DNA of 64,000 nucleotides from Ectobius pallidus. Taxonomy: Eukaryota; Arthropoda; Insecta; Blattodea; Ectobiidae. A program made the translations under genes and the position numbers. A model generated the notes under the pieces. It had not been told where the DNA came from, searched no databases, and worked only from the letters and a program-made list of their open reading frames with translations. Each line of letters opens with the position of its first letter. The stretch's first letter is position 1. Positions 11,201-23,200 of this stretch are shown piece by piece. The stretch lies in contig CAXKWD010000009.1 in assembly GCA_964059195.1 (NCBI GenBank), positions 147,555,890 through 147,619,889 on the forward strand. Direction: 5' to 3'.

Positions 11201-14200
11201 CGGGCGTGCATCCGTTGTCCCCATTGCTGGTGCCATACACTTTGCACTTGATGTTGGCAATGTCAGTGAGGTCAAGCTCGGCGGTGGTCATGGTCTCCTC
11301 GGTCGGGTTTTCAAACGAGATGGACAGGTGCTGCCAGGACAGTGCGGTGAGCTCGAACATGATAACGCTCTCGAGGTCAGCATGCTTGCTGGCCGGGCGG
11401 ATGCAGCTCGACACCAGCACATTGAACAGCGCTTGCTGCCGCAGGAACACCAAGATCTGAGGCACGTGGCCTGGGTGCGAGAAGGGGATGTTCGACACTA
11501 GGATACCATCAAGGTTCTTGCTCTCAGTCATGAAGTAACAGTGCTGCTGATCTGGCAGGGTCTGAAACATGAAAGGGATGTAGTCTGTTATATCGTGGCC
11601 TGACACAACATGAAATTGTGGGTACTATTCACTCCTGGCTGAAACAAAATGAAGCAACCACAGCCAGCCGATTCCATGGTACAACATACTTCTATAAACC
11701 AACCCACAACACAATGATTGAACCCAAACATCTTGAAATTATATTAATCACTATTTCAGAGATGCACGGTCTCACTTCTTAACAGACAATATGAATGCAA
11801 CCTTCAGAAGTGCAAATGTCTAATCTCTTGTGGTTACATTTATATCTAAACTGGGTCCATTAGCTATGCATTATGACGGAGAATTACAGGCAATAAACAC
11901 AGCCCTTCAACAACTCTTGAGCCACATAAACAAATTCACAAAAGTTGTAATACTCACAGATTCAAAGACAGGACTACAAGCAATAAGATCATAATAATAA
12001 TATGAAGTTCGCACAATGTGCATGAGTGTTTGAGTTACTCCGTGCTTAGCCTTGTTAGCGAGATGTTCCTCTTTTTACATTCAAGGGCATGATATCGTTC
12101 ACATTTCTGTCCACACCATTCACAAGTACAGTCCGTGCTGGGTTCATGGAATTTCTTTTTGGAGCACACTTTGTAATGAAAGCCGTGCACTGCGTATCTA
12201 GTGATGGCGTGTCTTAAATCGAAGCTGGGTTCTGACCATTAAGCAATAAGATCACCACACCCTGAAAACTCCAAAATAAGAGAAATACACACCCTTACAA
12301 AATTAATTCAAGGACTACATAAGGAAATTGTAATTCAGTGGATACCAGATCATTGCCAAATTGCAGGGAATGAAGCAGCCAAAAAAAGGAACAACCATTA
12401 AGCAACAGACTAATCATAAATTATCCTTCCAAAATACTAAAATCTGGATCAGATACAAAATTTACCAAGCCTGCAGGACAGAACATTCTGACGACAGTAT
12501 GAACAAATCCTGGAGCATACTACTGAGGGACAGATCTACCATCCCTGATCTGCCTCGGAAGAAATCTGTGGCACTTTTTCGACTCGCTACAGGACATGAT
12601 TGCCTGGCCTCACACCTATATAGGATCGGTATCTTACCCTCACCACATTGTACTCTCTGCCTGGATGTGAATTCCACCATGAATAAAGACCACTTGCTGA
12701 AGTGTCCAGCGATTAAGAAGATCGATGCTGATATACCTTCCCAGCTTACAAACTACGAGGGTTATCCAGAAAGTAAGGAACGTTTTGGAATTTAAAAAAA
12801 ACCAAGTACAAGAAAAACATTTTATTATATACATGTGAAAGAGGGACTAAAATACTACTTTTCAACATAATCACCATACAAATTCAGGCACTTGTCAAGC
12901 GGTGGACAAGCTTTGAAATTCCTGTGTCATAGAATTCTGCCGCCACTCAGTGACGCGTACCTGGAGCTCCTCATCGTCGTGAAGCTTCTGTGAAACAATT
13001 TCAAAAAGTAAAGTCCGTGAAACTTGTGGGAAACATAGAGAAAGCTCAGTTATTGTGAAACGGCGGTTTTCACGAATCTTTTCGTCAACTTGGGCGACCA
13101 GATCGTCAGTCACAATGCTCGGACGTTCACTCTTCTCTTCATCATGAACGTTTGTTCGCCCATTTTTAAACTGAATACACCACTTCCTGACACACTCATT
13201 ACATTGTTCCCGTACACTTCACACAGTTCCCGATGAATTTCTATTGGTTTTAAGTTTTTTGCCAACAAAAAACGAATCACATACCGCACCTCACAACTGG
13301 CGGGATTTTGGATTGCAGCACACATTTCAAATTTGAATAATAAAAAAAAGGGGCAGCGCAGAGATGTTCCCGTTGTCACAGCTGGACGCTGACTGAGGTG
13401 CCGAGTACGAGCACACCATTGTATACGCTATTGGCGCGCGCCTGGCGGCATCAGGTGGAAACGTTCCTTACTTTCTGGATAACCCTCGTATTAGTGGGAT
13501 GCCCGTAGGAGAATGGAGGAAATCCAAGTTCCATAAGCATTGGCAACAACAACAACAACAACAACACAATAACATTTATAACTAACTGTATACAGAGAGA
13601 GAAAAGCATGTACTTGGGTTTTCAAGTTAAGGAGGAGACATCGTCACCTGTCTCGGGATTTTAAATTTTCGTAAAATTAAAATTAAAATATATATACTAG
13701 TTTAAAATACAATATATAAATTTTTCTCACAGCGAATAGTTAAAAGAATGCTACACAACGTTTCAAGTCGTCCCTCGACCCTTCCTCAGGTGCCTCCTGA
13801 ATCATACTGCTCACAAAACGAGGAATCTTCCACACCCCCTGTTGGTTGGTGACTATCTCCATAAACGTCATACACCAAGCATACCTATCGATCCATTCAT
13901 AAAGTGAAAAGAAAAGTGACTGAGGCATGGAAGATTATTGAAAACCAGCAGGTATCAATGAACAGGTATGAAGGGGATATAAGTGAAGAGTGGATGGGAG
14001 TAATTAAGAGACTTAGTGGGGATAAAACGAACTTTATTTTTCCCCCACCATCCAAGGAGGTTGAAAGGACTGTTGATTTTGGAGTCCCAAATGAATGGAT
14101 CGATAAGTATGCTCGGTGTACGACGTTTATGGGAGATAGTCACCAACCAACAGGGGGTGTGGAAGATTCCTCGTTGTTTTGTGAGCAGTGTGATTCAGGA

Positions 14201-17200
14201 GGCACCTGAGGAAGGGTCGAGGGGCGACTCGTAATGTTGTGCAGCATTCTTTTAACTATTCACTGTGAGTAAATTAATCTATTGTAAACTTGTATATACA
14301 TGAAGACAGTGGAATTCAAGGACCAAATATGACAAATTTTGAAGATTAAAATTAAAATCCCAAGATAATTAGGATATTGAGTTAAGAGGTTAACTTACCA
14401 CAAAGAGGCCCCTGTTGTTGGCACAGTCGAGCTGCCCGGCGGATGCATGCTGCGTGACGAGGCTGAGCAGAGGATGTGGTGAGGACAGATCCCCACACTC
14501 CATCTCCGTGACTTGCTGGATCCGACGCACCAGCGCCAGGCACATTGGCATTGGGTTGTTTAGACGCAGCACAAAGCAGGCGGGCAGAGTGGCCGAGTTG
14601 GTAGCACTGAGTGCTGCGTAGTGTGGAGAACTGCAATATAAGACAATTAGGGATTTTATTAAGTTTATACTGTATTCACACTACACTACAGATGAAAATC
14701 AACAAACAGAGAATAGGAAGAATAGTTCCAAAAGCAGAAAGAAAATTGTGGTCAGAAAGGATGAAGAAGTACTGGGCTGACAAAAAGAAGAAAAACCTCA
14801 ACCACAAACCTGACTAAAGTGGTCCTACGAAGGCCAAAAAATTAAAATTAAATACATGCTTGTTTTTATGCAGTTCAGAAACTCTTATCGTCTCATCTTC
14901 TGTCCAGAAATCTAAAAATTAAGATTTATAAGACTATTATCCTGCCGGTTGTATTATATGGATGTGAGACATGGCTGCTAACTGATCAGGAAGAACATAG
15001 TCTGAGAGTGTTTGAAAATAGGGTGCTTCGAAAAATATTTGGGCCTAAGAGGGATGACAATGGGGACTGGAGAAAATTGCATAACGATGAGCTCCAGGAC
15101 CTGTACGCATCACCAGATATAGTAATGGTAATTAAATCGCGAAGGATTAAATGTGCTGGACATATTGCACGCATGGGGGAGGAAAGACATATTTCAAAAG
15201 TATTGACTGGGAGACCTGAAGGGAAAAGACCACATGGAAGACCTAGACGTAGGTGGGAGGACAATCTTAGATAAGATAAGATAAGATAAGATACTTTATT
15301 GTCATAAACGCTTACAGTTGGTTGAGCATTGCTCAAGTAAACAGATGACTCGTCAGATTAGAATATATAACACTAGAAAAGAAAAGCAAATGTATAACAC
15401 TAGAAAAGAAAAAGGAAATGTATAATACAAGAAAAGAAAAGAAAAGGAAATACAATAGTGGACAACATTATAACAACAAAAAATATAAATATTTGTAGAC
15501 TACTTTGCAGTCCATAATTACAAATTGTTTGATTGTGACATCATCCCCAGGGTACCCTACACTACCAGTTGTAAGTTGTCTGCCATGTATTCGGCAACTG
15601 AGTAGTATGCCTTATCTAAGAGTAGGGTCTTCACTTTCTTATTAAATAAATTTAATTCTGTAATGTCCCTAATCAAGTCAGGCAGTTTGTTATAGGCCTT
15701 AATACCAGCATACAGTGGACTTTTTTCATATAATTTTCATAGAACGGAGTTATGGGAAGTAGGATTTGTGTGGGTTGATTGGATGGAGTTAGCTCAGAAT
15801 AGGGTTGAACGGCGGACTCAGATAAGCACGGCAATGAACCTTCGGGTTTCATAAAATAGATAATATTCCTTTAGCTTGCTTAGGAAATTTCTATTGCCAT
15901 TGAGTAAGTAAGTAAGTAAGTAGGCCTATTTAGTTTTTTATAACTTTTCATTGTTTAAATTTTTTTTAATTTGACCATTCCATTAATTGATATTTGTATT
16001 CAAAATTGACCAATAACATTTAGCATTGCCTCAGATATCGACTAATCACAATCGTTTATCTTATAATACGGTTCCTAGGGTCGCAAGGATGCAATTTTAT
16101 CAGATAGCATATCAGCTTGTTACTGGACATGTAAGGCGTCAAGTGCAGTGATAATTAGGGCAAGGCATTTGATGATTTTGCATCTTTTTTATTTGAAGGT
16201 TAAAAGATAGCTCGAATATATATAAATGTATATCATGAAATAATTAATTAAATAAGGGCAATTTGTTTTTGCATTATTTTGCTCTATTTTGCATTTTTCG
16301 TCACTTTTCAAGAGATAGGTTATTTTTTGGCAATTTTTAGATCATTTTCGGCATTTTTAGGTTATTTTCAGCATTTTGGGTCATTTTTGGCATTTTAGGT
16401 AATTTTTTGCATTTTAGCAATAAATATTTTTTTCTTTCTTTTTAAATGGCACATATTAGCTAGGGGCAATTTGATGGGCATGCCAGTTCAGAAAGAATTT
16501 ATTTTTCGCGAAGGGTGTCCAAATATTGTAATATCGTCGCTTAAGAAACAATACCGCGTAACTGACACTTTTGGTGAAAATGACATTTTTATACTGTTGG
16601 CATCACTGAAATAGCGCGCTTATGATGAAATATCGGTCAAGATAAAATTTTGTGTCATGACCTTGTTTATTATCCTGAAAATGTAAACATTGTACGATGC
16701 CTAATAGCAAAAATAAACAGTTTTTTGCTTCTCCTGTAAAATTTGTGTTTTGTTAGTTACGCGGTATTGTTTCTTAAGCGACGATATAAATTTACTGATT
16801 TCTTTAGTAACAAAATAAGTGTGTATTTATTGTAAATTCATGTATAAAGCATCGTCATAAACTGTATTTAGCAATTCATTACTTAAAAAAACGAATTATA
16901 AGTAATAATGGTAAATTTCTTGGTCATTATTTTAAGATTTTGGGTCATTTTTTCACTATTTTTAGGTCATAAATGCATTTTTTATTTTGCATTTTTTCAC
17001 TGTTTTATGGTCATTAAATGCCTTGCCCTAGTGATAATACATCACATGCTGCCAGTGAACACAATATGACATGATGATATGATATTTATTGTACCGAGAA
17101 AATTACAAAAGAGTCTACTAGATTCGACACTTGTCATTTTACCAGTAGACATCTACTCTTATACAATTCAACGGGTGGTGCTGTGTCATCATGTCTAAAA

Positions 17201-20200
17201 CCGACGTTTTGGCTCTCATGTTGTGGCCTTCTTCAAACCAAGAAGAAGGCCACAACATGAGGGCCAAAACGTCGGTTTTAGACGTGATGACACGGCGCCA
17301 CCTGGACAGTCAAGATTATTAAGAAAAATTTATGCCCATCAAGATAATTTATATTTCCTTGACTGATGCAATCCACCAGGAAATCATGTAATGAAGGGGA
17401 TTCACTGCAAGAAGTGTGAAAACATCTCGTATCAATTTTGTTCACTTTGTTTCCCCCAAGAGACAGGCCAGAGACGTGAATTTAATATATTAATTTTGTG
17501 CTACCAGAGATTTAATCAATTAATAAATACATTCACCTTATACCCTCAGTTCTACTTAAAATGAAATGCACAAGCCACTTGGGATTACTCTGAAATTAAC
17601 TAATAAAATAGGCCTATGTGTGTAGTTTCCATGTCAGATTAAAAAGAAATAACAGTAACATTATCATTTCACATCTATTGATGGTCGTTAAATATTTTTG
17701 AAAAATCTTTCTGATAAAAATTCAGTAGTACTGCATACTAGTCGTAATATAAAATCACCATACAGCAGTTGCACAATTGTTATGTACTAGCAGGTACCCG
17801 CGGCATCACCCGTCATTATTAATTGACTCCAGGATTTTTAAGAAATTTACACTGGCAGTTTATTAAAAATATTTGTGGTTCAGAGCTATGAAAATTGTAA
17901 GTAAAAATAAAATTAGAATATTTAATTGAAACTTGAGATGGAGGTTTAACATACGTAACTTCACTTAATTCAAGCACTGACCTGTACATGTTTCGAGCAA
18001 TCCTTCTTGACTCATCATCAGCTATACTCCATGAGTATAGCTGATGATGAGTCAAGAAGGATTGCTCAAAACATGTATGGGTCAGTGCTTGAATTAAGTG
18101 AAGTTACGTATGTTAAACCTCCATCTCAAGTTTCAATTAATTATAACTTCACTATATAAACTTCCTACAAATTCTAGGATTAGAATATTTGAGGAGCTTA
18201 TTTCCAAAAGGTCTCTTATCCATCTAACAAAAATGTTGGGAAATTGCAAAAAACGTTGAAATGATGTATACATTATGGAAACAAACGCCAATTTGAAGTA
18301 TGTTTCTTTCTGGTATAAAAGCAGTTTTGAAGCAAAATTTCACCGTATTTGGATGCAAAGAGATGTGAAGAAAATGGAGGTTGTCATAACTTAGTTTCGA
18401 AAATTTGTGGACAAGAGACCTTTTGGAATTGAACTCCTCATTTGTTCATTGTGTTCATTTCACTTAGGCCTTATATAATAAAAAAACGATTTTCCTAATG
18501 TTGTACTCTTTGTGAAAGTTTAATCAAATCAAATCAAATCTTTATTCACCTTTAAATACAATATATTTGTACAATAGGCTTCGTCAGTTTTTGGATAGTT
18601 TTATATAATAACAAAAAAAGCTAAGAATACAAATTTATATCCATAATATTTTCTGGTATATTACTCTCTAAAAATTCTTCTACGGTGTATATCGCTTTGC
18701 TTTTGAACCAAATAGATAGAATATTGTACAGTTGTTTTTTTTCAAGATTTCTTATCTTTAATGGAATTTTATTAATTTATTTAGACTGCGAGAGACAAAC
18801 ATCGCCGAGTATACCTGATGTCTCACGAAGTGAGGGAGCAAGCACGCTATTTATACTAATTTCACTTTAAGTTCAAAGTAGATGTAAACAAAGCCACGTG
18901 ACAAGGTAGCGCCTCATTGGCTAGTGGACGAACTGTAACTTTTGCTGCTTTGTATGCATACTCTTGCTCTTAATAAAATAGTTCGGTTCAAACCGTACCT
19001 TTTTGTAGCTATTTTCGTGCAGAGAAATTTAAAAACACGTTTCTGAAGCAGATCAGTATATGAAACAAAATTAATTTGATCAGGTTTTCATGACGCATAA
19101 TAACTAAGTGAACTAATTAAACCGTTACAACAGATGTAAATTGTAGGCGTTTACGACAGCTGTGTGAATGCTCAAGTACGCCATCTTGGAATGAACTTGC
19201 CACAGTCCCTTCCCAATAACTTGGTAAGACCTGCTGAATATGAGTTCATTTATTTATTTATATCGGTTTTACAACACGTACGTGAGGACAAGAAAGTCGT
19301 GTGCTAGAAATTTTGTCAAAAGTTAAATGTAACTTACAGCTCTGATAGGATTGGGGCGGTTACAAACAGAAATTAATTAATTCAACAAGGAAACGCCTCT
19401 TAAGTGGGCAGCCAACATTGCAAACTGAGAGTAATTTTTTATACTCGTTAATATCTTCTTGTTAACTGTTTATGACTTTCTTAAATACTAATATTAAGCC
19501 TAATTTTGTACAGATGTATCGATCTTTTCAAAATAAATATCACATTTTTCAACAATGGTGCATGTCATAAAAAATATTTTAAAAGTACTATTGAGAACAC
19601 TGGAATACACACAAATCCTCATTCCGTGGCGGGTAAAACTCCACATGGTTTGTCACATGCTCGGCGGAGTGGTACTTTAGAGTTTGTTTACATCTACTTT
19701 GAACTTAAAGTGAAAATAGTATAGGACTGTTGAATTGTATGAGAGTAGTTAGGAAGTCACTATGTATACTCTGGTTATTCATTGCATGGCCAGGCGGCTT
19801 CCTTTCGTTAGGAGGAAATGTTTGTTGACAGCTCAACCCATGTTCTTTGTTTTACCGCACCAATCAGCAAGTTACCCCAGCCAATCAAAATCTAAGAATG
19901 TCCTGTGGCGATTTTGACAGCTACTCGTCTACTCCGCGTGGAGTGAATGCGTTGTTGCAAGATCAAGTTACAGTAAACAGTAACACGTGTGAATTGAATA
20001 AAGCGAAGGAAGAACTGAGGTCAGTGATAACAATGAGAGAATATTGCAACGTTGCTTTTGTTTTGGATAGCGGAAGCTCAAGACCGATTTAGTCAGATCA
20101 ATTAACATAAAGAAACACCGAAACCTTTGAAGCCGACTGGCCATCCAATGAGTAACTGCACTATAGCAGTTGTATACAAAGTTCATTGTGTATGTGCTAA

Positions 20201-23200
20201 AATTATATTATGCACTGATTAAGATGCTTTTTGTAAATTTCACAGGTGTTCACGTAGTCCCAGGGTGTTGTTCATTCAATGTAGTCTTGGAAAATGCATT
20301 TCGGCATAGCAGATTCTTAAGCCATCTTCAGTTCCTGTGTGTGGGAAATTCTCTTGTTTGTAAGTGGATTTAATATATTAAAAGTCGCATGGGAAGGGTT
20401 AAGTTAAAATTGTAAAATTGTAAAAATTACAACGAAGTTATTAAAAACCGTGGCACAACTGAATAATAAGATTAAAACTTTAAAACACTTAAGCACCACT
20501 TACGTCAAACATAAAATTAGTAGGACATGTTTCGGGAGACCTTCTCCCATCCTCGGCTACTGGTCTACTGGCATGTCGGACTCTCGGCTGCTGGCCAGCA
20601 GCCGAGAGTCCGACATGCCAGTAGACCAGTAGCCGAGGATGGGAGAAGGTCTCCCGAAACATGTCCTACTAATTTTATGTTTGACGTAAGTGGTGCTTAA
20701 GTGTTTTAAAGTTTTAATCTTATTATTAAGGGTTAAGTTACTGAATGGAACACAAGTAATTGCTCTTTCGGGTCCACAGTTATATTTATAACCAACATAA
20801 TACTTGCATTAAACTGTATTTTCTAGGAAGTAATATATATTTTACATTGTATGATTCTGTTTCTGTATAAATAGATAAAAATAAAATATATAATCTAAAA
20901 AATAATAATATAAAAACAGATTTTTACTGCCATATTTACCTTTTCCCATTGGGACTGCGATTCACGGATATGAGTGGACTCGTCTGCAACTTGTGAGCGG
21001 CTGATCCCTCCATGCAGACCATGACACTGTAACCAAGGTTACGCAGCGTCACTTCCTCCACCGACAATGGCAGCGATGACTTGGACTGCTGGTCAAGGAG
21101 ATCATACGGAGGTACGAGGTAGGTCAACTTCATGGCATGTCCTGCAAATATATGTTTTGTGGCATTACACATGAATGCTCCATGGAAACAGTATGTATTA
21201 TGCCAAGTCACTTTTATAAGATTTCAAGAGAGCAATTGTTACCTTTAAAACCTTACCATTTAAAACTCAATTACTTTATATTTCATTATAATGTTAGACA
21301 GCTTGAACTAAAAGTAGAACTTCTAACAGAAGACACACGAAGTAATCCCACTATAAGGTTTAGGAAAGAAGTTTTTTTGACAGTGAAACTATACTAATTA
21401 TTCAAAGTAGTCGAACGTTTGAAACACTTTTAGCTCACTTACGTACCTTTACTAGGACATGTTTCAAGAGGTAAGTACCCTCCCATCGTCGGCTAGCGGT
21501 CGACTGGCATTCTGGCGACTGTGTTGTGTGAAGTTCTATGTGCTGCCATCTGTTTTCTTAGTGGTGAGTCTCATTATTACAATATTACAATTATTACAAT
21601 ATTAAATTAGCACCACAAAACAAATACACCATTAGGAATCTACTAAACCACCCATTGAAAAACAACAAACAAAAAACTGAACTCTCAGGCATATACCAAA
21701 TAGAATGCAATGACTGCCCCCAGGTATATGTTGGACAAACTAAGAGAAAGTTAGAGACAAGATTGAAGGAGCATCTAAGAAACGTAAGACTAATGCAAAC
21801 TGAAAAATCCGCAGTTGCTCACCACTGCTGGACAGAAAACCACCATGTTAAAAAAGATATAAAACTTTTAAAACACGTGAAAAAAACATCCGAATTGAAT
21901 GTATGGGAAAAAATCTTCATCATCAAGAATGAAGACCATGCCATGAACTTCGAGATCCCGCCCGCAGATGACGTAATGAGACTCACCACTAAGAAAACAG
22001 ATGGCAGCACATAGAACTTCACACAACACAGTCGCCAGAATGCCAGTCGACCGCTAGCCGACGATGGGAGGGTACTTACCTCTTGAAACATGTCCTAGTA
22101 AAGGTACGTAAGTGAGCTAAAGGTGTTTCAAACATTCGACTACTTTGAATAATCCCACTATACTTTATCCAAGATGTGTACGGAGCAAAAGTAAACAACA
22201 GACTTGCCTTGACAACAGGACTTGCCGTGTCCATTATTAGGCCTATGGGATTTCAACTTTTATTCCTTTCTAGCCCATGTGTCTGCCACAGTTTGTGTTT
22301 GTCACATAAAACTGCTGCACATAATTTAACAAAAATTGTATCCTGAATTTACACCCTTTTTGGAAGCTGCAATTATTTTTACATCGACTATTCAATTCAT
22401 ACACAGTGTATTTGATATTGGCCAATAACATTTAGCAATTCCTCAGATGTAGACCAATCACGATCGTTTATCTTATAATAGCCTTGCTATGAGCACAAAT
22501 TTTATCTAATAAAACCTCAGCTCGTTACTGGAAATGTAGGAATCAACACGCAGTGACTAATACGTCACATGCTGCCACTCAAAAGAATAAAAACTCATTA
22601 TTTTATACGACATAACTTGTTGGGAAATTGCAATAATATAAATGTACACTGATTAAAAACACAATTTCAATTCGGTGCGAGCCAGTTCATGTGTTTTTAT
22701 TCTGTTGTTAAATGCACCATTCATAGCATTGGTTACAACATGAAAACTCAAATTGATTCATGCATAGTTGATTCGTAGTAGGCCGTGATTTCGCAGCTGT
22801 TAGTTTTGTTTTTATATAACAAAGTAAGAAAGTAATTATTATTTGTATAATACGTTACATTTTATTCATGGAATAGTCCTAATAAATCCAACTCGAGTTT
22901 ATGAGTTTTATCAGATAAATCCGTACACTCTCATAGGATAAATTAGGGGGGGAATAAGAGGAAGGGGAAGTGAAACATGTTGTTCTAGAAGAACTTAAAG
23001 ACAATACCAGCTGATGGTAAGCACTCACCTCCACGCCTCTTCTCCAGAATGCCAACGGGTGACTTGTGGACCAAGTTGAACGGCTCCATAATGAACGACT
23101 GAATTGTGGCCAGAGTGCCGAGGTCAGCCTCCAAACTCTGCAGAGCGCTAAACGCCTTGCACTTGACTTTCTTCTCAGCGTTCAGTTGATAGATAGATGC

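Larger units (their letters stand above)
11860..13566 (+). mobile_element. Decayed non-LTR retrotransposon with RNase H domain, interrupted twice
   Basis: From 11870 the plus strand encodes RNase H motifs: [16 protein letters not shown], then [14 protein letters not shown], and after the nested insertion [17 protein letters not shown] frameshift leads into the segment [25 protein letters not shown], followed by a CTLC...HLLKCP zinc-knuckle-like end. It continues beyond the mariner at 13490 and ends in (CAA)n near 13547-13566. Insertions at 11992-12240 and 12756-13488 break it. It lies in MED1 intron 4. Confidence 0.85.

Noticed and set aside
11166..11501. Plus-strand open frames over MED1 exon 5
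   Set aside because: Shadows of the conserved MED1 exon.
17173..18178. CRISPR-like arrangement of palindromes
   Set aside because: The genome is eukaryotic, the palindromes are dispersed and flanked by target duplications, and there are no regular spacers or cas genes.
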